64,000 nucleotides of DNA, taken from Rhyacophila brunnea. Taxonomy: Eukaryota; Arthropoda; Insecta; Trichoptera; Rhyacophilidae. The translations under genes were made by a program, and so were the position numbers. Below are positions 54,748-64,000 of this stretch, in pieces. Under the pieces are notes generated by a model. The model was not told the DNA's origin and did no database searches. It worked only from the letters and a program-made list of their open reading frames with translations. The stretch lies in assembly GCA_022495005.1 (NCBI GenBank), contig JAGYXB010000020.1:558001-622000 (forward strand), in the 5' to 3' direction. Position 1 is the stretch's first letter, and every line of letters begins with the position of its first letter.

Positions 54748-55075
54748 GACTAATAAATTAAAATATACCTATATTCAAGTGCTATCTTGTTGGCGCGTAT
54801 TTAATGTCAATAGTGTTGAAAGTCTACCAACTGGCAAGTGCACAGAACAGAGACTAGTGATGCATCACAAGTTTATTGAGCCACACATACTGAGTATGGG
54901 TAGTTTCATCCGAAACTTGAGTACACAAACTGGTGACAGTATTTCCAACTCACCTCTACTTTGTACTGTACATCATTCTTAGTTATCTTGGGTTTTCAAC
55001 AGACCGATAGTAAAAGTTTTGTTTATTTACGAAGCCAGACAACTCAATATTAGCTACATCCGACACAACATATTA
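54748..55075 (+). repeat. about 330-bp repeat, inverted partner 8 kb away
   Basis: Runs from AAATTAAAATATACCTATAT through CTTGTTGGCGCGTATTTAAT to TAGCTACATCCGACACAAC. The reverse is at 62750-63085 with few differences. No known protein is encoded. Confidence 0.8.
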
Positions 55076-55462
55076 TACAGTGAGGACCTGATCGACGGAT
55101 CCCCTTCTAGAAGAGAAGAGGCGATATGACAGCGAGTCGCAGTCAAAGCCTCGGTAAAATCACAAAAAAAACCTTTTCAAATGTGCCTATTGCCAATTCT
55201 TAATCCACTATTCTGATCTCAATATTGTGATATCTGCTTCAGTTTTCCTGTAGACAGCTACCGAAATATTCTAGATTTTCAGTAGTATCATTTAAATTAA
55301 GAATTTCATTTATGATAAAAACATTATTTTTCGACGATGTATTTGTATTAGATTTGCGATTATGTACTTATAAATTATCTATTGTCAGTGTCACGTATTT
55401 ATAGTATGGTTTCATACCTTTGTAATTATTGATGGTTATCTACCGTACGCGGATATATGTAG

Positions 55463-55708
55463 GCATGACCATAACAGAGGGCTAACAGGGCCGCTGGCGC
55501 CCTAGCGAGGTGGGTCGGCCAGATAAGTGAGAGAAACACACATCACAAATTTGCTTCACTAGTAAACAAAAGTCAATACCTAGTATTACTATTTAAAATT
55601 AGGTATGTGGTTCTTCGATACAATTTTTAATTGTGTATCAATACTCAACAACTCCATAATTCAAATGACTGTATTAAACTATACAAAAAAACACTAAATA
55701 TACACATT
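55463..55708. repeat. partial CATGGCCCCCACA-family MITE
   Basis: GCATGACCATAACAGAGG, GGGCTAACAGGGCC and CATCACAAATTTGC correspond to the left part of 21521-21949. The right end is replaced by a GC-rich block. Confidence 0.55.
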
Positions 55709-55792
55709 AGGCTGCGCGCACACGGCAAAGCGAAGTTTCGGATTCATCCGCCAAACGTCGTTTTCGGGTCGAATGCGTTTTGTTTGCGTTTC

Positions 55793-56137
55793 GTTTACGG
55801 CGATATATCGACGATGCTGTCCAAACATCTGGACAGAGAAAACACAGTTTTCAAGGAGATTCATAAACGCCTTTTTTTGAAACTGCACCCTGCTGCGAGA
55901 GTATTTATCTCTCATTACAGTGGTGTACAAGGGTAAATAAATCAATATAAAATCAGTACATAATATTGCATTATACCTACATTTATTTTCCCACTATTGC
56001 TTCTTTTGGAGCTGGACTGTTTTATATCGATAGCGTTTTGAAAATTACCTATTATTGTGCCTATTATGTATCATCATGAACTTTGTCTGATCAATACTAT
56101 CGACCGAGGGTACTTGATGGAGTTTGAATTTAAATTC
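55793..56137. repeat. 345-bp recent duplication, copy 1
   Basis: Begins GTTTACGGCGATATATCGAC and ends TGAATTTAAATTC. It is identical to 57348-57692 except for about two single-base differences. Open frames run on both strands but no known family is recognised. Confidence 0.9.
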
Positions 56138-56139
56138 TA

Positions 56140-57345
56140 ATTGATTTAAGTTTTGTACTATTATTATTTATTAATACAATAAAAAAAAAGATTATAAGTT
56201 AATACACGAAGAAAGGGTAAAAACCTTATTACCTAGATACCCACTAAGTAAAGGATGAAGTATAAAAACATAATATTGTGAATAATTTGAATACTTGCAT
56301 TGTTTCTAAAAACTTGTTGTAAATACTATTAATACATTCGGTAGGTAAGCAGTTTTACAAAATAAAATAAAAAGTTTTGACACAGCACAGCTATGAGAAG
56401 AAGTATTTCATCAGAAGAAAGGCTCGCCATAACTAGAAGGTAAACTAAACTAAACTAAAAAACATACATATACCTATACAAGTACATAGGCACATACCTA
56501 TCAATAGTAGTAGGTAGGTATTCATTATTCTCACTACAATATATTATTATTGGTACCCGTTTACATTTTAGTGTATATATATATAGATCATCTAGATGAA
56601 CAGATTTTAAGGGAGATATTTCAAATGTTTATTTATAATATGTGACAAAACAGAACACCCGGAAAAAACCTGGCTGTTCTGTTTTATCATGTTCTGTATT
56701 GTTGTTGTTTTGTTTTGTCATGTTCTGTTTTGTCATGTCCTGTTTTGTCCGGTTACCATCTAAGTCATACCACGTGTCTGGGCAGTGTAAAAATAAAACC
56801 CAATCATGATGAATTGTTTGCAAACAGAAAGATTCACTTGAATGCTTAATGCTTATTTGGACTATGTCTGCATTTGCATATAGCTAACAAAAATCCGCAT
56901 GAAAGTAATTTGAAATAATTTCTACACTATGAAAATATCTAGGTAAAACGGTAAAAAAGAAATACTTAATAATATGTAGGTAATGTTTACATCTTAGTTC
57001 GCCACTGGCCTCTGAGACAAAAAAAGGTTTTTTTTTAATTCTTCGGATAGTGCAATAAATAAATTCTTCCATAATAACACTAGGGGTGAAACAAAGACTA
57101 CTACTATCAGTTTGCAGAACACAATAAGGCACATATTGTATGACATAATTTATTACTTACTTTAGTCCGAAAAATTTGAAAAAATCCTTCATTCTTAATA
57201 ATTAGTGTCATCAAGAATTTCACAGTGGCGTTTATGCAATGGGGAAAAAAACAGATATAATTTAATTAAAATATTTTATAGATGTTTTGTATATAATTTG
57301 TTAGAACAATGTATTATATTATTATACCTATTGTATATTATTATT
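56140..57345. other. stretch without a recognised gene
   Basis: AT-rich spacer between the two duplication copies. A TGTTCTGTTTTGTCATG minisatellite lies at about 56690-56755 and gives a 64-codon frame on the - strand. Confidence 0.45.
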
Positions 57346-57347
57346 AT

Positions 57348-57692
57348 GTTTACGGCGATATATCGACGATGCTGTCCAAACATCTGGACAGAGAAAACAC
57401 AGTTTTCAAGGAGATTCATAAACGCCTTTTTTTGAAACTGCACCCTGCTGCGAGAGTATTTATCTCTCATTACAGTGGTGTACAAGGGTAAATAAATCAA
57501 TATAAAATCAGTACATAATATTGCATTATACCTACATTTATTTTCCCACTATTGCTTCTTTTGGAGCTGGACTGTTTTATATCGAAAGCGTTTTGAAAAT
57601 TACCTATTATTGTGCCTATTATGTATCATCATAAACTTTGTCTGATCAATACTATCGACCGAGGGTACTTGATGGAGTTTGAATTTAAATTC
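57348..57692. repeat. 345-bp recent duplication, copy 2
   Basis: Same orientation as copy 1. Here the preceding DNA is a (TTATTATTATG) run instead of the GC-rich block, which marks a sharp junction. Confidence 0.9.
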
Positions 57693-57699
57693 AGGATGG

Positions 57700-58655
57700 A
57701 GGGGAGGTATAAATAAGTTTAATATTATTTGTACGTATTTATCTTTTTTTACTGACTACAATATGATATTATTGTCATCAGTGCCTATCTAATTACCGAT
57801 AGGTATGTAAATAATAATAAGTTGTGACGTTTCTATGCATTTATTGACTCCTCATATTTACCTATCAACACAAATAAACGATATCAGGCATCAACACGTG
57901 TTTCACTGGTGAAATATTAAACCGATCCCGTAATAGTAACCCCGACATGAATAAAAAGCGCCAAGTCCGTGTTTCACAATATTTAAAGCTTGGTTGATTT
58001 CGCGCGTGTTAAAGTCAACCAATAAAGGAACATTCAATATTGAAAAGGGCGTCTCCCATGCTGTAGCATCTGGTAAACTCATGACAGTGCCACGGAAATA
58101 TGTGCCTTATGCGGAATAAATTAAAAAGTGAGGTACAAGTAGCGCTACGTCCAATTTTATTTTGCCTATATTTATTACATTTAAGAGTTTATCGGCTGAA
58201 ACAAATTGCCATGTGGTTCTAATTTCGACATGGAATACAACCGAAAAAAAAATCTCACGTTAAAACAAATAATTGAAGCTTGAAACATAAAAACGTTGTT
58301 TCCCGAAAATATTGAATTGTGGACTTGTCGCTTTTTGTAATTAGACGCCTCTTATTATTAAGACTCGCTGAAAAAAACAAACATACCTCCATACGCATAC
58401 ACACACTGTTGTACCTAGTTTATATACGTTTTTATGCTACGTCACCATTGTCAACACAATTTTCTTTAATTCGTTACTTGAATTCCTGAAATTAAGGAAA
58501 CACACGAACTAACAAAATAACTCACGTGATGTCCCTCTTGATTACCACTATCGGATCAAAGTAAATCGATACGTGGGAACATTTCATTCTTGTTCAATAT
58601 TCAACAAACAGAATGACAGAAATCGCCACATGAGAACGCGGTATAAAACACAAAT
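57700..58655. other. stretch without a recognised gene
   Basis: No protein-like frame, tRNA or known repeat was recognised. Confidence 0.4.
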
Positions 58656-58659
58656 TGCA

Positions 58660-58865
58660 TCGGAGCGCCGTTCCTGTTTGTGATATCAGTAAAATTATCG
58701 CTCCGTCTCGTGGAAAAAAATAATTGACCATCTGAGCTAGTAGGCCATTTAATAGAAAATCTAACACACTTATTTTTATGAAATACACATAAAATTTGAT
58801 AAATATGTAAATATCTTCAGAAAACGGTAGAGCGCTCCGGTTCGTAAACTTTTCCATTTCGAGCG
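58660..58865. repeat. GCTCGAAATGG-family element, uninterrupted copy
   Basis: CATCGGAGCGCCGTTCCTG at the left, CGCTCCGTCTCGTGG and CCATCTGAGCTAG inside, and CCATTTCGAGCGCTG at the right. It shows the layout into which the two insertions at 46513-47512 fell. Confidence 0.6.
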
Positions 58866-58869
58866 CTGA

Positions 58870-59790
58870 ACAAGTTATAAATGTGTATATTATATATACA
58901 TATATTATTATTATATGGGTGAATTTAATTGCACTGTCTTGTCATATATCATTAACTTCCCTCTCTATGATATCTCCCCAATGACAATAAATTGTCTTTT
59001 GTTTAATTCATCGGCACCCTAAGTTACTAATTAATTATGTACCTTGTTAATAATATCCAATCGGTGTGATTTCGACTATTGCAATGTACCTACTCAATAT
59101 TATATTATTGATCAACCCCAATAACTTATCTACCCTATCTAGCTGTGTTTAGCACACATAATATAAACCCTTGTACGTGAACTAAGCGTCACTAATATTA
59201 TTTACTTACTATTTCATATTGTATACAATTGTAAATGATTCTAATATCATTCAACTCGGACCATTTAACTTGTAGGTACTCAGCTCTGCTCGCCGAGTTG
59301 TTTCACAGCGGATCGAACTCTTCTGAGTTCGTTCCCTTTTATTTATACACCATGTAACTGTAAATTATTGAGGCATAACGAATAAACATCTCTGAGGTTT
59401 AACATCCTTATTACTGAAATACACCTTCCACTGGACCACGTGAAGGATCGGGGACTGTTGGTAGGTAACGGTCTGAATAACAAATAATATGTAATTATAG
59501 AGAATTGCGTCCGATTTTTTGTACCAAAAATGGTCAGCATATCAAGCCTATCTCTGATAGAATGAGTGGTCCTAACACCATACACTGCGTTAACTAGAAA
59601 CGAACCCTTATATTTTATCTTCGTGTCTACAATAACATTTATATGTAATAAATAGGTACTAGATATTTTGATTTAAAATGAATTGCACAAAATAGCCCTG
59701 CAAACGTTTTTATTTCAATAAAAAAAATTCACAACACGTCGGCGACATGGATTTTAAAACATTGCTCTAAAAAAGGTTTAGATTTGTATA
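58870..59790. other. stretch without a recognised gene
   Basis: AT-rich DNA. An 80-codon - strand frame at 59343-59585 has no recognisable features. It probably includes the 3' flank of the gene at 59798. Confidence 0.4.
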
Positions 59791-59797
59791 AAATCAT

Positions 59798-59934
59798 TTA
59801 AAATTGAAATTTTGCCATCTCTTCCTTGGAGAGTTTGTATCTCCCGTGGGCGTTCACAAAACTTGGGCCATTTTCCTGGCCCTGAGAAGTCTTGTGATCT
59901 GGCTTATCGGGATTCATCTTATCCTGTGACGAGA
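59798..59934 (-). CDS. small secreted protein, last exon (paralogue 2)
   Basis: The acceptor ATTTTTTCAG ends at 59935. The exon of 137 nt has the same incoming phase as 50314-50507 and encodes SSQDKMNPDKPDHKTSQGQE, then NGPSFVNAHGRYKLSKEEMA and KFQF. It keeps one NHG-type motif; paralogue 1 has two. The signal-peptide exon should lie at higher coordinates but was not recognised before the window ends. The tail GRY(K/E)LSKEE(M/L)AKFQF is the most conserved part. Confidence 0.75.
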
Positions 59935-60528
59935 CTGAAAAAATATAATATTACTTAGGTATACATTGCTATTATCATCTATCAACAACTATCAACGATG
60001 TACCCGCGGAGTTGGCGCGGACACAAATTTGCGTACGTCAAACTGTAAAATAATCTTAGATTATAGAAAAATATAGATAGAGCGACAGTGAGTGTTTGTT
60101 CCTGAACAGATGACGAAATTTTTCTCGCGCTTGGGTCGACCCCACCACGCGTCCTTCACGCCCCTTTCAAGGGTTTTTCGGAAATACGTGACAGTGTGCG
60201 TGAACATTAGCTTGGCGTAGTGTTGCCAGATTTCGAATGATTTTACAGGCGATTTATTTTTATATTATATTAATAAATATTAGCAGAGTGAATTTTGGTA
60301 ATACGAAATATATTTAGGTAACACACAATCTCAAAAATACGATTAATATTTATTACATTCCCATAGTGTTCGAAGAAATAAAAAAAACATGTTTTCATAA
60401 AATTTTATTTATTATTAATCAAATAATACATTCAATTAACGATTCAAACATATTTGCTATATAAATTATGTAGCAGGTACCTACCTACTTAGAAGTATAA
60501 GTAAAGAAAAATATAAAGCGTCAATTAC

Positions 60529-60846
60529 ATTGAGCTACTTTACGAGCTGTTTGTTAACAAATTTAAAAGCGGGTGATTCAGCTACTGAGATTGTGACAAA
60601 ACTTTCCATTCGCTGAGAAGCCACAAGCCAGCGACTATTTTGACAGAACGTAGTTCGTTTTTTCACCGGGAGGTTGCTACTGCGCAGACGCAGTAGGCCC
60701 ACACGCCGGCGTGTAGCGTGTAAAGTTGACCGGCTTTCAACTTTTCTCGGTAGATTGTTTACAATCTGCTTGTTCGATGATGACACTAAGCGACTTTACA
60801 GGCAGAATGTAAATTCGGCAACAAGCAGCTCGTAAAGTAGCTCAAT
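60529..60846. mobile_element. 318-bp inverted-repeat element
   Basis: Perfect 21-bp terminal repeats, ATTGAGCTACTTTACGAGCT plus G and the inverse. Inside it is GC-richer than its surroundings. No target duplication is obvious. The 83-codon frame on the - strand is not protein-like. Confidence 0.7.
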
Positions 60847-60989
60847 GAAATTAACGCATAAGTAAACACAAAATACCAGAATTTATGAAGATTTTAAAAA
60901 TAGATCCATTATGATAAAAATCGGTTTATTCTGAATTTTAAATATCGAAACATTAGGTAATGATTATATTAGGAAAAAAAAGAATTACA

Positions 60990-61290
60990 AATCTATGGAT
61001 ACATGCTTTCCCCTCCACCACCCGCCACGTCTCAACACCCTTTCAGGCATATACCATGGCGTAACGAACGAGAAGCGTCCTTCAAAATTGTGCTGGGAGC
61101 ATTCCCTTTCAACCGATGAATGGGAACACTACTAGAGGATGTGATTGGCACCCTGCGATTTGCCACATAAGCATGTATCGAATTTTATTAAGCCAACCTG
61201 ACAGAGCTCGTTGACGAAGCCTCCGTGACCGGTTAAGAACTAAGAAGTCCAATGGTCTGGAGTCTTTTGGTTATCTCCATGCGCCACATA
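60990..61290 (-). pseudogene. R1-like LINE C-terminal remnant
   Basis: On the - strand it reads TPDHWTS, a stop, FLTGHGGFVNELCQVGLIKF, then DTCLCGKSQGANHIL. This aligns with [13 protein letters not shown] and the Cys/His knuckle of the element at 10341-12476, so it is the same clade. Confidence 0.6.
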
Positions 61291-62745
61291 CTATTCGGAA
61301 AGAACAAGGACGTTTACACAAATCTAGTAAATCTAAAAAAATAACCTAGTCAAATCAGACACATAAAACAAAATCAATAATTCACATTTACGTAAATTTA
61401 CAATCATATAGTAGGTACATCGGAGATGGCGCGTTTTAAAGAGGCAAGTATCGCGTTCGATAAATGCTGGAGAACACGTTATGAGTAGCTAAAACTAAAA
61501 ATGAGACTAAATTTAGTTTAAATGCGAATAAAATATGTACTGGAATTTGCTAAGAAAATAATTCTAAAAATTAAACATGAATTTTAATATAAAACGAAAA
61601 TTCATATAGACATTCAAGGAATAAGAAACTATAGCCCTTGGTTTTGGATTAGTTTTTTTTTTAAATTGTCGTTTTGTATACAAGTTTTTCAACAAACTCT
61701 GACGTTTCGAAATATAGTGTGGTACTTAATTACGGTGATACGAATCCGATAAATAAGTGATAAATGATATTTAAAAACTACCGCTATATTTTATACACCA
61801 GCAGCCGTAGCTGATTTATTCATACAACAGATAAGCTTGAATACGAAATATTAAAATATGTGTATAATATCGTAAAATGTGCAATATTATTTTAAAACAG
61901 ATGAAATCAAAAATCACAAATCTGGCAACATTTTTACCCACACTTGCAGAATTCTGGCGTGTACGCAACGAAATGTTACCTAAGCAAGGAAATGATTTCA
62001 GATTACAGATTAATATAGATTAATCACTGTTTATGAAGTACTTATAAGTGAAAAGTAATCCCATGTTCCCTTTTTTGGTTCCTAGATGTGTTTTGACATC
62101 GTTTTATAGAACAAGACGGCATATTTTCAGATTTTTGTGTGGATGTTGTCGGCACAATGTCAGTTTATCGACTGACTGCCGTTTTTGTGGCGTGTTGGCT
62201 ATGCACTTGCTAAAACATGACTCACTAAAAGCGGCTATTGCGGAGGGCTTGAAAATAATGATTCAATAAAAAGTTCTTGAATCAAATTAGTATCTACTGT
62301 AGGTAGGTACTTATAAATGTATATGCAAACATCACATGTGTGTGTTGAAGGAGGTGCTGTGTGGAAGGAAATACATTTTATTATAATAATTTTTAATATG
62401 ACGTCATCACTCAATTTTTTGGATTAGCTTTTTGGAGAAAATATTGACGTATTTAACAAATTCCATTTGTAATCAAACTTGAGAGCCTTTTCAACTGTTC
62501 TTGTCCAAATTTTAAGTTTATTTATGCTATTCTAACCCATTTTTTTAAGCCTCGAAATTATTCAAGAGATTCTCATTGACTTTTTCCCAAGATTTCTGAA
62601 ATTTTATTTCTCTTGAATCGAGAATCATCTTTTATTATATTTTTTTCTCGAGAGGTCGCGAAGATAACCTATACCAATAATAACTCGGTTTAACTTGTCT
62701 CATCGGCTTCTTAATATCAGGAAATGTCATGTCCTCAATTTTTTT
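61290..62745. other. stretch without a recognised gene
   Basis: A 73-codon + frame at 62048-62269 (ending AAIAEGLKIMIQ) is Cys-rich but matches nothing recognised and has no signal peptide. Confidence 0.4.
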
Positions 62746-62749
62746 TTAT

Positions 62750-63085
62750 TGTGTCGGATGTAGCTAATATTGAGTTGTCTGGCTTCGTACATAAACAAAA
62801 CTTTTACTATCGGTCTGTTGAAAACCCAAGAGAACTAAGAATGATGTACAGTACAACGTAGGGGTGAGTTGGAAATACTGTCACCAGTTTGTGTACTCAA
62901 GTTTCGGATGACACTACCCATACTCAGTATATGTGGCCCAATAAACTTGTGATGATATCAACGCGAATCTCTGTTCTGTGCACTTGCCAGTTGGTAGACT
63001 TTCAACACTATTGACATTAAATACGCGCGAACAAGATAGCACTTGAATATAGGTATATTTTAATTTATTAGTCTATTACGTTCGA
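62750..63085 (-). repeat. inverted partner of 54748-55075
   Basis: Begins GTGTCGGATGTAGCTAATAT and ends TAGTCTATTACG. The inverted pair encloses 55076-62749, which includes the small secreted gene at 59798. Confidence 0.8.
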
Positions 63086-63089
63086 ATGT

Positions 63090-64000
63090 ATGAATAATAT
63101 GTCATAAATTTTGTGTCACTGCATAGTGGTGAGATGACGCACAGGCTTACGCTTGTTATATGACCGCTCAAAACATGTTTAAAATTTAAAAAAAAATCAC
63201 TGTTATTCATTTTTTAACAAGAATATTGTAACCAAACAGAAAAAACAACTCATAACTTTAAAATGTGTTTAAATTTTTATAATAAATGGGACTTTTTGAC
63301 AAGCAGAGCTCAGCGTATTTTTAGCGATTTTATTGAAGCCGATACACAGTCTGAGTTTCTTGAGCCGACACGTATTTCAAATTCTAATATGGAGTTGGTT
63401 TTAGTTTCAGTTGAGTATGAAACTTTTGTCACATACGCACGCCAAACGCTATATATAGTATTCCAAATACTAGTAAGTATTATGGAACAAGTTTTTATAC
63501 TAAGTATTTTTTTATACTGGTAGTAAATATACTTAGTCTTCAAAATCGACCAGTTTTCCCATCTTTAGTACAAAGGTAACTAGTGCGGAGCAACGCAGTT
63601 TGTAGTAATCGGTCTTATGTTTTTCAGCAGTCACACGACGTGGAAATGCAACGTAATTTTCCAGAACCACATTTACGTCGGTAGTAAATAATTGACGTGG
63701 TAATATAGGCGAATTCCCATATTACATCAATAATAGTGACAATGGCTGTTTTTCAACAATTACTCAGTTGAATGCAGAACTGTTCTAGCTCACATTTGAA
63801 ATATTTTACAGAAGAAACAGCCTACTTAAGTTAATTATTACTTATATATGTTACACCGAATGTGTGAAATTGCGTATTACATAAAATCGGCAAAATTTTG
63901 CCTATTTCATGAAAAATGCAAGCCCGTTGTCTCATTCATGAATTAGACAAAATATCTGCCGAGTGTGTGAATTCGGCAGTAATTTTTCTGCCTAGTTCAT
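63090..64000. other. stretch without a recognised gene
   Basis: Opposed open frames at 63263-63523 and 63310-63543 are mutual shadows. The last 150 bp has short TGAATTAGACAAAATATCTG-like repeats. Confidence 0.4.

Noticed and set aside
55694..55945. 83-aa open frame on the - strand, repeated at 57276-57500
   Set aside because: The repetition comes from the recent DNA duplication, both strands are open, and no family likeness supports either.
60535..60786. 83-aa open frame on the - strand
   Set aside because: It lies wholly within the inverted-repeat element and has no protein-like features.

Overview
The window looks like a repeat-rich stretch of a hemipteran insect genome, probably from the aphid and related sap-feeder group. 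Grounds: AT-rich DNA with abundant TAGG-type short repeats, insect TTAGG telomere-type motifs, spliced genes with GT-AG introns, a snake-type serine protease, and R1, jockey and RTE-like LINE, hAT, Harbinger-like and pogo-like remnants. The order is an inference; no species marker was recognised. No rRNA, CRISPR, operon or virus-derived gene was seen.

Region 1 (1-13519, + strand): the 3' six coding exons of a snake-like (clip-type) serine protease. The splice phases close exactly to 265 codons plus stop, with His, Asp and Ser of the triad in exons 2, 3 and 6. The first exons lie outside the window. Its introns are packed with mobile elements: two hAT derivatives, a hairpin MITE, a pogo-like element inserted into an inverted copy of itself and then hit by a hAT-like element, a SINE-like insertion with a 12-bp target duplication, and a broken R1-like LINE with a 16-bp target duplication.

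Region 2 (13520-28500): no host gene recognised. It holds a 1.65-kb inverted-repeat element, LINE remnants, several hAT MITEs with 8-bp target duplications, a Harbinger-like MITE carrying a foldback MITE with a TTAGG-like core, and one short TTAGG array.

Region 3 (28561-40917, - strand): two tandem paralogues of a secreted Met/Pro/Gln-rich repeat protein, 11 kb apart. The distal one is intact. The other has a one-base frame break inside its repeats. A solo LTR, SINEs and MITEs lie between them.

Region 4 (50314-59934, - strand): two paralogues of a small secreted protein ending in a conserved Gly-Arg-Tyr-x-Leu-Ser-Lys-Glu-Glu tail. One is complete (86 aa, two coding exons) and the other is seen only as its last exon. 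The MPVQ-type genes and the complete small gene all have a splice acceptor at or within a few bases of the ATG, so 5' untranslated exons are expected upstream.

The rest is intergenic DNA dominated by repeats. The secreted families and the protease could serve saliva, cuticle or haemolymph, but nothing in the sequence settles which.
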